From Mycobacterium sp. 852002-51057_SCH5723018 (GTDB taxonomy: Bacteria > Actinomycetota > Actinomycetes > Mycobacteriales > Mycobacteriaceae): a DNA stretch of 43,153 nt. The notes beneath the pieces are model-generated. The model was not told the DNA's origin and did not search any database. It saw only the letters and a list, made by a program, of their open reading frames with translations. Positions within the stretch are counted from its first letter, which is position 1. The number at the start of each line of letters is the position of its first letter. Positions 24,591 through 33,267 of the stretch are shown here, piece by piece. The position numbers and the translations under genes were made by a program. The DNA lies in the NCBI RefSeq assembly GCF_001667035.1, contig NZ_LZIR01000053.1, forward strand, positions 1 through 43,153, given 5' to 3'.

Positions 24591-25253
24591 CTAGAACGGC
24601 TCGGCGGCGAGACCCAGGGCGCGCACCGTGCCCGCGAGATGGGTCCGGACGGTTTCCAGCGCCTTCTCCCGATCGCCGTCACGCAGCGCTTCAGCGATAG
24701 CAAGATGCTCGTCCATGATCGTCGTGATGCGGGCCGGATCGCGGACCATCGATTCGCCGGTCATGCGCATCTGACGATCATGTAACGACGAGTAGAAATT
24801 CGACAGGAGCGCGTTGCCCGACTCGTCGACGGTGACGCGGTGAAACGCGCGGTCGGCGGCAACGAACTCCTTCCAGTCCGGCACGGCGGCCGCGTCGTGC
24901 TGCCGCTGCAGCTCCTCGCAGAGCCGCTCGAATACCCCCGCACCCGCGGCCGGCCCCCGTCGCACCAGCTTGCCGACCGCGAACTGCTCGAGGACCAGCC
25001 TGGCCTCCATGACGGCGCGGACCTCGTCGGCAGAAACCGGCACCACGAAGGCACCGCGCTGTGGGTACAGCCGCAGCAGCCCCTCGGCCTCCAGTCGCAG
25101 GAAGGCCTCCCGCACCGGAGTGCGCGACATCCCCAGCGCGGCGGCGACATCGCCCTCGCTGATCAGTTCCCCGCCCGGAAAAGCCCCGCTGAGCACCTGA
25201 TTCTTCACGTACTCGAGCGCGCGGTCCTTGGCCGTCGTCGCCTTCGTCGCCAC
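24591..25253 (-). CDS. GntR-family (FCD) transcriptional regulator
   Basis: 220 residues from GTG 25253 with AAGGAGG just upstream; the open frame extends to 25340 but that lead is not conserved in type. Winged helix: ALEYVKNQVLSGAFPGGELI, SEGDVAAALGMSRTPVREAF, LRLEAEGLLRLYPQRGAFVV. The C-terminal FCD domain has the metal-type residues D and three His (AADRAFHRVTVD, DEHLAIAEALRDGD, THLAGTVRAL). FadR-subfamily proteins sense organic acids and often repress neighbouring metabolic genes. A likely operator lies just upstream at 25276-25296. Confidence 0.94.
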   Translation of the reverse strand: MATKATTAKDRALEYVKNQVLSGAFPGGELISEGDVAAALGMSRTPVREAFLRLEAEGLLRLYPQRGAFVVPVSADEVRAVMEARLVLEQFAVGKLVRRGPAAGAGVFERLCEELQRQHDAAAVPDWKEFVAADRAFHRVTVDESGNALLSNFYSSLHDRQMRMTGESMVRDPARITTIMDEHLAIAEALRDGDREKALETVRTHLAGTVRALGLAAEPF

Positions 25254-25275
25254 GACGCCTCCTTGCAGATCACTC

Positions 25276-25296
25276 GTATCCAAATGGTGTGCATAC
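25276..25296. promoter_or_regulatory. Candidate GntR operator (inverted repeat)
   Basis: GTATCCA-N7-TGCATAC is an inverted repeat with six of seven bases matching, 23 bases upstream of the GntR start. Two further GATAC half-site-like words stand at 25326-25330 and 25334-25338 in the region shared with the divergent gene at 25391. FCD-type regulators commonly bind GTAT/ATAC-containing palindromes. Autoregulation is inferred. Confidence 0.5.
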
Positions 25297-25390
25297 CGTA
25301 CACGCGCGGCCGTCGCGTCACAGCTGATACTCAGATACAAGTGTAATACTACTTAGGCACAAGCCGTCGAAGCGCTGAAAGGAGGCCGGA

Positions 25391-25735
25391 ATGTCGATCG
25401 CAGACTCAGGACAGCCCGCTCTTGGATCGCCGGATCCGGACCCGCCGTCTCCCGCGCCCACGACCCGTCCGCACCGCCGAGTGATCGCGACGCTGGTCGG
25501 CGCCGCTATCGGCCTGGGCTCCAGCGTCCTGGGAGCGGCGCCGGCCAACGCCGCCCCACACCCGGACGGCAGCGGCCCCAACCCGTTCGGCACCCTCAGC
25601 TGCGGTTGCCCGGACGCGGCCCCCGGCGGCGGCCAGGCCGATCGGCAGGCGATAACTCGGGGAATCCGGGAAGGCCTCTCCGGGTCGGCGCCGGCACTGC
25701 CCGCGGCCGCGGCGGCAAGTAAACTTCTGCCGTGA
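25391..25735 (+). CDS. Small exported protein of unknown function
   Basis: 114 residues from ATG 25391, with a strong AAAGGAGG ribosome site five bases upstream. N-terminal 28 residues are Pro/Asp rich, then RPHRRVIATLVGAAIGLGSS, VLGAAPANA, a signal-peptide-like or membrane segment with an ANA cleavage site, then NPFGTLSCGCPDAAPGGG and an Ala-rich helix. The CxC pair is notable. The C-terminal layout recalls small mycobacterial exported proteins. Divergent from the GntR gene. Confidence 0.78.
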   Translation: MSIADSGQPALGSPDPDPPSPAPTTRPHRRVIATLVGAAIGLGSSVLGAAPANAAPHPDGSGPNPFGTLSCGCPDAAPGGGQADRQAITRGIREGLSGSAPALPAAAAASKLLP

Positions 25736-25796
25736 TGGCTGATTCGCCTGTCCTACAACGAGTGCGGTAATCCATGCGGTTAGGTCCGGCCACCCG

Positions 25797-26576
25797 GTGC
25801 TGATTCCAAACGAGCCCCCGTTGGGCGTCTTGCGCCGCTGGGCGCACGAGATGCTCGCGCATCACCACGGCGACGGTGTGTACCAGACGTCGACGATGGG
25901 CGCGCTGCTCGACGGTGTCTACGACGGGGATGTCACGGTCCGGGAATTGCTGCGGCACGGGGACTTTGGCCTGGGCACGTTCAACGGCCTCGACGGCGAA
26001 ATGCTCGTGCTCGACGGGATCTGCCATCAGCTGCGCGGCGACGGCAGCGCACGCGTCGCCGGGCTCGACCAGCTCACCCCGTTCGCGGTGGTGACCTGGT
26101 TCCACCCCGACCGCAGCATCGAAGTGTCCGAGCCGCATGACCGCGCCGCGGTCAAGGCACTCATCGACGCGTCGTTGGAGAGCACGAACCTGATCGTCGC
26201 CGTCCGGGTCACCGGTGACTTCAGCATCATTCGCACCCGCACAGTCACCGAGCAGCACAGGCCGTACCGACCGTTTACCGAGGCCACGCAAGACCAGCAG
26301 GAGATCGCCTTCAGCGACGTCAGCGGCATTCTGGGCGGATTTCGCATGCCCGACTACGAGCAGGGCATCTCCGTTGCCGGCTACCACTCCCACTTCATCG
26401 ATCGGGAGGGCAAGCACGGCGGGCACGCGCTCGACTACCGACTGACCCGGGGCACGATCGAGATCAGCGTCCGCACCGACCTGCATCTGAGCCTGCCGCG
26501 CACGCAGCAGTTCCTGGCCGCGGACCTGAACAAGGCCGACTTCGACAGCCAGATACGCCAGACCGAGGAAGGTTGA
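25797..26576 (+). CDS. budA: Alpha-acetolactate decarboxylase
   Basis: 259 residues from GTG 25797. Converts 2-acetolactate to acetoin with loss of CO2. Family motifs: YQTSTMGALLDGVYDGDVTV, GDFGLGTFNGLDGEMLVLDG, and the zinc-binding YHSHFID...GGHALDY (two His of HSH plus the later His), ending in FDSQIRQTEEG. Cytosolic. No acetolactate synthase lies in the window; acetolactate from valine/isoleucine synthesis would be the substrate. Convergent with the Rrf2 gene, 17 bases apart. In many bacteria it drains acid-yielding pyruvate into neutral acetoin. Confidence 0.92.
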   Translation: MLIPNEPPLGVLRRWAHEMLAHHHGDGVYQTSTMGALLDGVYDGDVTVRELLRHGDFGLGTFNGLDGEMLVLDGICHQLRGDGSARVAGLDQLTPFAVVTWFHPDRSIEVSEPHDRAAVKALIDASLESTNLIVAVRVTGDFSIIRTRTVTEQHRPYRPFTEATQDQQEIAFSDVSGILGGFRMPDYEQGISVAGYHSHFIDREGKHGGHALDYRLTRGTIEISVRTDLHLSLPRTQQFLAADLNKADFDSQIRQTEEG

Positions 26577-26593
26577 CGCGGGCGGTCGACTCG

Positions 26594-27073
26594 CTAGTCG
26601 CCGCGCCGCGGTGCGCCGTGCCGCTCGGTCTCCTGGTCGCGATAGTCATCGGCGAGCTGCGCGACGTGATTGGGCAGGGCACCACTCGCGACGTCGGCCA
26701 GCGTCGTGCATTCCAGCACCGAACGCATGCTGGCCCGCAACGCCCGCCACACGTCGGCCAGGGGCGCGGTCGGCCCGGAATAAGGCAGGTCACCCAGCCC
26801 GATGTCGCGCACGCTGGCCAGCGGTCCGTCGATGCAGCGCAATACGTCCGCGATGCTGATTTCGTTTCCCGGACGGGCCAGTTCGTAGCCGCCCTCGCGA
26901 CCGCGATGGCTGCGCACCAGCCGGTCGGTGCGCAGGTTGGTGAGGATGTCGACGAGGAATTGCGGCGGGATGCCCTGAGCCTGGGCCAGGTCTTCGGTCT
27001 TGACCAGCGTGCCGCTGTTCACCGTGGCGAGCTGGACCATCGCCCGAACCGCGTATTCCGCCTTGGCTGACAT
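26594..27073 (-). CDS. Rrf2-family transcriptional regulator
   Basis: 159 residues from ATG 27073 (a GTG at 27079 is two codons upstream). N-terminal winged helix [56 protein letters not shown]. Only two Cys remain (RCIDGP and LECTTL), so the three-Cys cluster-binding motif of IscR/NsrR is absent. Orthologue by position and length of M. tuberculosis Rv1287. Adjacent to cysNC on the same strand and orientation, upstream of nothing else, hinting at a link to sulfur metabolism. Confidence 0.93.
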   Translation of the reverse strand: MSAKAEYAVRAMVQLATVNSGTLVKTEDLAQAQGIPPQFLVDILTNLRTDRLVRSHRGREGGYELARPGNEISIADVLRCIDGPLASVRDIGLGDLPYSGPTAPLADVWRALRASMRSVLECTTLADVASGALPNHVAQLADDYRDQETERHGAPRRGD

Positions 27074-27122
27074 CCGCACGCTGTGGATTGTGCCACCCGG
27101 CGCGGCGACTTACACGAGCGCG

Positions 27123-28976
27123 CTAGTGCCGTGACTCCATCAGGTCGATGATGCTCTGCGCCTGCTCCTCCAGTGAGCTCTCCGGGGTGAGCCGCAAGTC
27201 CGGGTTCTTCGGCCGCTGATACGGGCTGTCGACGCCGGTGAAGTGGGTGATCTCGCCCGCGCGCGCTTTGGCGTAGAGCCCCTTGGGATCACGCTTCTCG
27301 CAGTCTGCGAGCGGGGTGTCGCAGAACACCTCGACGAAGTCGACGCCGGCCTCGGCGTGCACGTTGCGGGCCATCTCCCGGTGCTCGGCCAGCGGGCTGA
27401 TCGCCGGCACCAGCACGGTTTGGCCGGAGTCGGCCAGCAGCGTGGCCACGTGCGCCAGCCGGCGTAGGTTCTCGGCCCGGTCGGCCATGGAAAAGCCCAG
27501 GTCGGCGTTCAGGCCGTGCCGCAGGTTGTCGCCGTCGAGAACGTAAGCGGGAAGGCCCTTTTCGAGCAGTTTTTGCTCGACGAGCATGGCCACCGACGAC
27601 TTGCCGGCCCCCGACAGGCCGGTGAGCCACACCGTGCTGCCCCGGCTCGCCCTGTCCGTGGCGGTAACCAGCGACTTGTGCCGCACGGTGTTTGGGCTCG
27701 CCGCCTGCGCCGAGACGTCCCGCAACACCATGCCCGCGGCCACGGTGCCGTTGGTGTCGGGATCGATGAGGATGAACGAGCCGGTGCTGGCGTTGCGGGT
27801 GTACTCGTCGAGCAGCAGCGGCACCCGAGTGCGCAGCGAGATCCGGCCAAGTTCGTTGAGCTTCAACGCCGTTGCGGTCTTGTCGCGATGCAGCGTGTTG
27901 ACGTCGAGCCGGTAGTCCAGCGCGGTGACCCGCGCGCGCGTGGTCCGGGTGGTGTGCTTGATGACGTAGTCGCGGCCGGGCTCCAGCGCCGAAGTGTCGG
28001 CCATCCAGCAGACCGTCGCATCGAAGTCCTGCGCGACCCTGGGCTGGTTGTTGGTGCGCGCGATCAGGTCGCCGCGGGAGATGTCGAGGTCGTCGGCGAG
28101 GCTGATCGACACGGCCATCGGCGGAAACGCTTCGGCCACTGGCCCGTTCGGCCCGTCGATCGTGGTGATGCGGGTCGTCTTGCCGACCGGCAGCACCACC
28201 ACCTCGTCGCCGGGACGCATCACCCCGCTGGCCACGGTTCCGGCGTAGCTGCGGTGGTCTTGGTGCTCGTGGGTCTGTGGCCGGATGACGTACTGGACCG
28301 GGAAGCGCACATCGACCAGGTTGCGGTCACCGGCGATGTAGACCTCCTCGAGGTGCGACAGCAGCGCCGGCCCCTCGTACCACGGCGCCTTGTCGGACTT
28401 GGTCACCACGTTGTCGCCGTGCAGCGCCGACATCGGGATGGTGGCGACGTCCTGCACGTCCAGTCGGGCGGCGAAGGCGTAGAACTCGTCGCGGATCGCC
28501 TCGAATTTCTCCCTGTCCCAATCGATCAGGTCCATCTTGTTGACCGCGAGCACGATGTGCTGGATGCCCAGCAGCGACGCCAGGAAGGCATGCCGGCGCG
28601 ACTGCTCGAGCAGACCGTGCCGTGCGTCGACGAGCACGATGACCAGCTGGGCGGTCGAGGCGCCGGTCACCATGTTGCGGGTGTACTGGATGTGCCCCGG
28701 CGTGTCGGCGATGATGAATTTCCGTTTGGGCGTGGCGAAGTAGCGGTAGGCGACGTCGATGGTGATGCCCTGTTCGCGCTCGGCCCGCAGGCCGTCGGTG
28801 ACCAGCGCCAGGTCGGTGTAGTCGTGGCCGCGCTCCTTGGACGTGCGCTCCACCGACGCCCACTGGTCTTCCATGACGGCCTTGGAGTCATACAGCAAGC
28901 GCCCGATCAGTGTGGATTTGCCGTCGTCGACGGAGCCGGCGGTCGCCAGCCTCAAAAGCGTTGTCGGCGCGGCCAT
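27123..28976 (-). CDS. cysNC: Bifunctional sulfate adenylyltransferase large subunit / APS kinase
   Basis: 617 residues from ATG 28976, whose A is the last base of the cysD stop codon (translation coupling). The CysN part is an EF-Tu-like GTPase: GSVDDGKST P-loop (14-22), DTPGH and NKMD, plus two beta-barrel domains. It drives ATP sulfurylase CysD by GTP hydrolysis. The CysC part begins near residue 440, with P-loop GLSGAGKSS and the PAPS-binding FCDTPLADCEKRDPKGLYAK region; it phosphorylates APS to PAPS. The longer open frame upstream to 29120 is an artefact within cysD. Length matches the M. tuberculosis CysNC. Confidence 0.97.
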   Translation of the reverse strand: MAAPTTLLRLATAGSVDDGKSTLIGRLLYDSKAVMEDQWASVERTSKERGHDYTDLALVTDGLRAEREQGITIDVAYRYFATPKRKFIIADTPGHIQYTRNMVTGASTAQLVIVLVDARHGLLEQSRRHAFLASLLGIQHIVLAVNKMDLIDWDREKFEAIRDEFYAFAARLDVQDVATIPMSALHGDNVVTKSDKAPWYEGPALLSHLEEVYIAGDRNLVDVRFPVQYVIRPQTHEHQDHRSYAGTVASGVMRPGDEVVVLPVGKTTRITTIDGPNGPVAEAFPPMAVSISLADDLDISRGDLIARTNNQPRVAQDFDATVCWMADTSALEPGRDYVIKHTTRTTRARVTALDYRLDVNTLHRDKTATALKLNELGRISLRTRVPLLLDEYTRNASTGSFILIDPDTNGTVAAGMVLRDVSAQAASPNTVRHKSLVTATDRASRGSTVWLTGLSGAGKSSVAMLVEQKLLEKGLPAYVLDGDNLRHGLNADLGFSMADRAENLRRLAHVATLLADSGQTVLVPAISPLAEHREMARNVHAEAGVDFVEVFCDTPLADCEKRDPKGLYAKARAGEITHFTGVDSPYQRPKNPDLRLTPESSLEEQAQSIIDLMESRH

Positions 28977-29905
28977 CAGAAGTAACCCTGCCGCTTGCGG
29001 TCTTCCATCCCGGCCTCCGAGATCCTGTCGTCGGCCCTGGTCGCGCCGCGCTCGGTCAGCCTCGACACGGCGGTCTCGGCGATGACCTCCGACACGGTGG
29101 CCGCCTCGGATTCCACACATCCGGTGCAGGTGACGTCTCCGACGGTGCGGAAGCGCACCGTGGCCTCGAACACCGGCTCGTCGGCGCGAGGCTGCATGTG
29201 CCGGTCCACCGCCAGCAGCATACCGTCACGGCGAAAGACCTTGCGCCGGTGGGCGAAATAGATCGGCGGCAACTTGATCTTTTCCGCGCCGATGTAGGAC
29301 CAGATGTCGAACTCGGTCCAGTTGGACAGCGGGAACACCCGGATGTGCTCGCCCTTGTGGTGCCGGCCGTTGTAGACGTTCCACAGCTCGGGCCGCTGCG
29401 CCTTGGGGTCCCACTGGCCGAACTCGTCGCGGAAGCTGAACACCCGCTCCTTGGCGCGCGCCTTCTCTTCGTCGCGGCGCGCCCCACCGAAGGCGGCGTC
29501 GAACTTGTTCTCCCGGATGGCGCGCAGCAGCGTCACCGTCTGGATCGGGTTGCGCGACGGGATCGTCTCGACGACCCGACCCGCATCGATGTCATCCTGC
29601 ACCGACGCCACGATCAGGCGCACCCCGGCCTCGGCGACCAGTTCGTCGCGGGTGGCGATCACCTCGTCGAAATTGTGGCCGGTGTCGACGTGCATGACCG
29701 GGAACGGCAACCGCCCCGGCCGGAACGCCTTCAGGGCCAGGTGCAGCATGACGATGGAGTCCTTGCCGCCCGAGAACAGCAGCACCGGCCGCTCGAACTC
29801 CGCGGCCACCTCCCGGATGATGTGGATGGCCTCGGCCTCCAGCGAGCGCAGATGGCTCAATTCGTACTGGCCGACGGCCGGGGTGGCCTTCACAGCGCTG
29901 GTCAT
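28976..29905 (-). CDS. cysD: Sulfate adenylyltransferase small subunit
   Basis: 309 residues from ATG 29905 (preceded by GAGGGAACC); this start matches mycobacterial CysD, which begins MTSA and then VGQYELSHLR. PP-loop ATP pyrophosphatase motif SGGKDS at 45-50, then VMHVDTGHNFDEVI and the C-terminal GRVSRL-type region (AVSRLTERGATRADDRISE). With CysN it forms APS from sulfate and ATP, the entry to cysteine and sulfolipid synthesis. First gene of cysD-cysNC; the 177 bases between it and the divergent thioesterase gene should hold its sulfur-responsive promoter. Confidence 0.97.
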   Translation of the reverse strand: MTSAVKATPAVGQYELSHLRSLEAEAIHIIREVAAEFERPVLLFSGGKDSIVMLHLALKAFRPGRLPFPVMHVDTGHNFDEVIATRDELVAEAGVRLIVASVQDDIDAGRVVETIPSRNPIQTVTLLRAIRENKFDAAFGGARRDEEKARAKERVFSFRDEFGQWDPKAQRPELWNVYNGRHHKGEHIRVFPLSNWTEFDIWSYIGAEKIKLPPIYFAHRRKVFRRDGMLLAVDRHMQPRADEPVFEATVRFRTVGDVTCTGCVESEAATVSEVIAETAVSRLTERGATRADDRISEAGMEDRKRQGYF

Positions 29906-30082
29906 GGTTCCCTCGTCGTATTTGGATTCCGGATAAATCTGGTAGGACTGGCCATATTTACGGTTATAACCATTTATGGAACCAGCCGGCCCGGCCTCTG
30001 TCAACGACAAACATCGGACGCTTTACGCCACGGCCGGCGTCGGCCCTTTGCCGCGGCAGCCCGGGTGCGAAAGCATGGACGG

Positions 30083-30508
30083 ATGTCGACCACCACTCAG
30101 CCGTCCAGCGGCCGCGACGTCATCGCGCGGTTCCTTCCCCAGTCGCCGTTCGTCGCGAAGCTGGGGATCGTGGCCGATCAGCTCAGCGACGACGAGGTCA
30201 GGCTGAGACTGCCGTGGGATCCGTCCAACGTCACCGTCGGCGACATGGTCCACGGCGGCGCGATCGCCACCCTGGCCGACCTGACGGTGATGGCGGCCGC
30301 GTGGTGCGGCGCCGAAGCGCCCCCGGAACTGCGCGGCGTGACGGTGTCGATGACCCTGGATTTCATGGCACCGGCCCGCGCCACCGACGTGATCGGGGTG
30401 GGCCGGGTGCTGCGGCGCGGACGGTCGCTGACCAACTGCGAGGCCGAGATCGTCGACCCGGAGGGCAGGCTGCTCGCCAAAGCCCTCGCCACCTACAAGG
30501 TGGGCTGA
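30083..30508 (+). CDS. PaaI-family hotdog-fold thioesterase
   Basis: 141 residues from ATG 30083. Single hotdog domain: PFVAKLGIVADQLSDDEVRL, VGDMVHGGAIATLADLTVMA, VSMTLDFMAPARATDVIG, RRGRSLTNCEAEIVDPEGR. The HGGAIATLAD helix start is the acyl-CoA-binding/catalytic signature of PaaI/4-hydroxybenzoyl-CoA-type thioesterases. It hydrolyses a short or aromatic acyl-CoA of unknown identity. Convergent with the carbonic anhydrase gene, 15 bases apart. Confidence 0.92.
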   Translation: MSTTTQPSSGRDVIARFLPQSPFVAKLGIVADQLSDDEVRLRLPWDPSNVTVGDMVHGGAIATLADLTVMAAAWCGAEAPPELRGVTVSMTLDFMAPARATDVIGVGRVLRRGRSLTNCEAEIVDPEGRLLAKALATYKVG

Positions 30509-30523
30509 CTACTGGGCCGAGCG

Positions 30524-31015
30524 CTAGAGAGTGACTTCCTCGAGCCTGCCGGTGGCGACGTTGAAGATGAAGCCCCGCAACGACACGTGCTTGGTCACGA
30601 ACGGGCTGTTGTCGATCCGGCGCAGCGATTGCCGGACATCATCGGCGAGGTCCGGGAACGCCTCGGCCGCCCACGGCGGTTTTACCCCGGTCTCGTCCTG
30701 GATGGCGCGCTTGAAGTCGTCGTCGGTGAAGGTGAGCATCCCGCAGTCGGTGTGGTGGATCAGGATGATCTCCTGCGTCCCCAGCAGCCGCTGGCTGATG
30801 GCCAGCGAGCGGATGACGTCGTCGGTGACCACGCCGCCGGCGTTGCGGATGACGTGGGCCTCCCCCTCGTTGAGGCCGAGGGCGCGGTACACGTCGAGCC
30901 GGGCATCCATGCACGCGACGACCGCGACGTGTTTGCTCGGAGGCATCGGCAGCGGGCCCGTGAAGGCGCTGGCGTATTCGGCGTTGTTGGCCAGGTAGTC
31001 ATCGGTAACGGCCAC
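30524..31015 (-). CDS. canA: Beta-class carbonic anhydrase
   Basis: 163 residues from GTG 31015, preceded by AGGAGG (TCCAGGAGGCTTCC), the length of M. tuberculosis Rv1284. Zinc ligands C35, H88 and C91 (CMDAR and HHTDC) and the Asp-Arg dyad D37/R39 are all present. Reversibly hydrates CO2, supplying bicarbonate to carboxylases. Cytosolic. Its 5' leader region contains the strong hairpin at 31082-31113, so its promoter must either lie between 31016 and 31082 or transcription must read through that hairpin. Confidence 0.97.
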   Translation of the reverse strand: MAVTDDYLANNAEYASAFTGPLPMPPSKHVAVVACMDARLDVYRALGLNEGEAHVIRNAGGVVTDDVIRSLAISQRLLGTQEIILIHHTDCGMLTFTDDDFKRAIQDETGVKPPWAAEAFPDLADDVRQSLRRIDNSPFVTKHVSLRGFIFNVATGRLEEVTL

Positions 31016-31081
31016 GGAAGCCTCCTGGATCGGTCGGTGCGCAGTGGATCGTAACAACCGTCCATCGGGAGTTCACGGGTA

Positions 31082-31113
31082 AAAATCAGGGGCCCTTTCG
31101 GGTCCCTGATTTT
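31082..31113. terminator. Bidirectional intrinsic-terminator-like hairpin upstream of canA
   Basis: A 14-pair stem (AAAATCAGGGGCCC / GGGTCCCTGATTTT, one G-U pair) closes a four-base TTTC loop, with A/T runs on both sides so that either strand ends in a U tract. Intrinsic terminators this regular are uncommon in mycobacteria. It stands between divergent canA and oppB, where no converging genes need ending, so it may act as an attenuator in the canA leader or end a short unannotated RNA. The rest of 31114-31366 shows no gene. Confidence 0.7.
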
Positions 31114-31366
31114 CCATTCGTCCCATTTGTCACTCGAGCAACCGCGGGGGCCGGATGTGTTTTTTTGTTCACCTCCGAGCGGCAATCGGCGGTGATCCGC
31201 AGAGACTCTGCCGACGTCGCTGCGAGGGCGGAAACATCGGTGTTCAGCGAATAAGGACGATGGGCAGCCGGCACGCACGGCGACACGACATGACCCCAGG
31301 CGATCCTGCCGGGCCGTCGTTGGCTCGTTAACCTGTCCCAATGCGGCACGGGCGGCTCGGTCGGGC

Positions 31367-32344
31367 ATGATTCGCTTCCTGGCGCGCCGGTTGCTGAACT
31401 ATGTCGTGCTGCTGGCGCTGGCGTCGTTTTTGACCTACTGCCTGACCTCGGTGGCCTTCTCGCCGCTGGACAGCCTGCTACAGCGCAACCCGCGCCCCCC
31501 GCAGGCCGTCATCGACGCCAAGGCGCACACGCTGGGCTTGGACAAGCCGATCCCGATCCGCTACACGCACTGGGCCTCGCAGGTGGTGCGCGGCGACTTC
31601 GGCACCACGATCACCGGCCAGCCGGTCGCCACCACGCTGTGGCGGCGCGTCGGGGTCAGCCTGCGGCTGCTGGTCATCGGCTCCGTGGTGGGCACCGTGC
31701 TGGGTGTCGTGGCCGGGGCGTGGGGCGCCATCCGCCAGTACCGACTCAGTGACCGGGTCGTCACCATGTTCGCGCTGCTCGCGCTGAGCACCCCGACTTT
31801 CGTCATCGCCAACCTGTTGATCCTGGGCGCGCTGCGGGTGAACTGGGCCTTCGGTGTCCAGCTCTTTGACTACACCGGGGAGACGTCACCGGGCGTGGCC
31901 CACGGCGTCTGGCCACAGTTGATCGACCGGTTGCGGCATTTGATCCTGCCCACGCTGACGCTGGCGGTGGTCGCCGCCGCGGGATACAGCCGCTATCAGC
32001 GCAACGCGATGCTCGACGTGCTCGGCCAGGACTTCATTCGCACCGCCCGCGCCAAGGGGCTCACCCGTCGGCGTGCGCTGCTCAAACACGGGCTGCGCAC
32101 CGCGCTGATACCGCTGGCCACGTTGTTCGCGTATGGGGTGGCCGGGCTGGTCACCGGGGCGGTGTTCGTCGAGAAGATCTTCGGGTGGCACGGCATGGGC
32201 GAGTGGCTGGTGCAAGGCATTTCGACTCAGGACACCAACATCATCGCCGCGATCACGCTGTTCTCCGGAACGGTCGTGTTGCTGGCCGGCCTGCTCTCCG
32301 ACGTCATCTACGCCGCGCTCGATCCAAGGGTCCGGGTGTCATGA
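31367..32344 (+). CDS. oppB: Oligopeptide ABC transporter permease OppB
   Basis: 325 residues from ATG 31367, the length of M. tuberculosis OppB. Six predicted membrane helices; the N-terminal [20 protein letters not shown] helix and [12 protein letters not shown] periplasmic segment are typical of OppB/DppB. The EAA-type cytoplasmic loop is [27 protein letters not shown]. Pairs with OppC to form the membrane pore of the peptide importer. The stop overlaps the oppC start (ATGA). Confidence 0.96.
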   Translation: MIRFLARRLLNYVVLLALASFLTYCLTSVAFSPLDSLLQRNPRPPQAVIDAKAHTLGLDKPIPIRYTHWASQVVRGDFGTTITGQPVATTLWRRVGVSLRLLVIGSVVGTVLGVVAGAWGAIRQYRLSDRVVTMFALLALSTPTFVIANLLILGALRVNWAFGVQLFDYTGETSPGVAHGVWPQLIDRLRHLILPTLTLAVVAAAGYSRYQRNAMLDVLGQDFIRTARAKGLTRRRALLKHGLRTALIPLATLFAYGVAGLVTGAVFVEKIFGWHGMGEWLVQGISTQDTNIIAAITLFSGTVVLLAGLLSDVIYAALDPRVRVS

Positions 32345-33267
32345 CGCGCACCGACCCCGAAACCGAAGTGGCCCAGGGGATATCGCCTTCCGTCGAGGGT
32401 TTCACCTCGCGCCGCACCCTGGTGCTGCGCCGGTTCGCGCGGAACCGGCTCGCGGTGGCGTCGCTGGCGCTCCTGGTGTTGCTGTTCGTCGGCTGCTACA
32501 CGCTGCCGGGGCTGCTGCCCTACTCCTACGACGACCTCGACTTCAACGCACTGCTGCAGCCGCCGAACGCCCGTCATTGGCTGGGCACCAACGCGCTGGG
32601 CCAGGACCTGTTGGCGCAAATCCTGCGGGGAATGCAGAAGTCGATGCTGATCGGCGTCTGCGTGGCGTTCATCTCCACCGGTATCGCCGCCACCGTCGGG
32701 TCCATCTCGGGCTATTTCGGGGGCTGGCGAGATCGGGTGCTGATGTGGGTGGTGGACCTGCTGTTGGTGGTGCCGAGCTTCATCCTGATCGCCATCCTCA
32801 CGCCGCGAGTCAAGAAGTCGTCGAGCATCCTGCTGCTGGTGCTGCTGCTGGCCTGCTTCGGCTGGATGATCAGCTCCCGCATGGTGCGCGGCATGACCAT
32901 GAGCCTGCGCGAACGCGAATTCATCCGAGCCGCACGGTATATGGGCGTGTCAAGCCGCCGGATCATCCTGCGACACGTGGTCCCCAACGTGGCTTCGATC
33001 CTGATCATCGACGCCGCGCTCAACGTCGCCTCAGCGATCCTGGCCGAAACCGGTCTGAGCTTCCTCGGTTTCGGCATCCAGCCGCCCGACGTGTCGCTGG
33101 GCACCCTGATCGCCAATGGCACCCAGTCCGCGACCACCTTCCCGTGGGTGTTCTTGTTTCCGGCCGGGGTCTTGGTGTTGATCCTGGTGTGCGCCAACCT
33201 GACCGGCGATGGTCTGCGCGACGCGCTCGACCCCGGCAGCGGGATGCTGCGCGGCGGTGCGCGGTGA
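32341..33267 (+). CDS. oppC: Oligopeptide ABC transporter permease OppC
   Basis: 308 residues from ATG 32341, overlapping oppB by four bases. N-terminal cytoplasmic segment, then helices from [39 protein letters not shown] is the OppC/DppC signature. EAA loop [20 protein letters not shown], then [17 protein letters not shown]. Second half of the transport pore. Overlaps oppD by four bases (GTGA). Confidence 0.96.
   Translation: MTRTDPETEVAQGISPSVEGFTSRRTLVLRRFARNRLAVASLALLVLLFVGCYTLPGLLPYSYDDLDFNALLQPPNARHWLGTNALGQDLLAQILRGMQKSMLIGVCVAFISTGIAATVGSISGYFGGWRDRVLMWVVDLLLVVPSFILIAILTPRVKKSSSILLLVLLLACFGWMISSRMVRGMTMSLREREFIRAARYMGVSSRRIILRHVVPNVASILIIDAALNVASAILAETGLSFLGFGIQPPDVSLGTLIANGTQSATTFPWVFLFPAGVLVLILVCANLTGDGLRDALDPGSGMLRGGAR

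Noticed and set aside
32133..33263. Upstream extension of the oppD frame to 32133
   Set aside because: The extension lies within oppB and oppC in another frame; the GTG at 33264 gives the length of the known protein.
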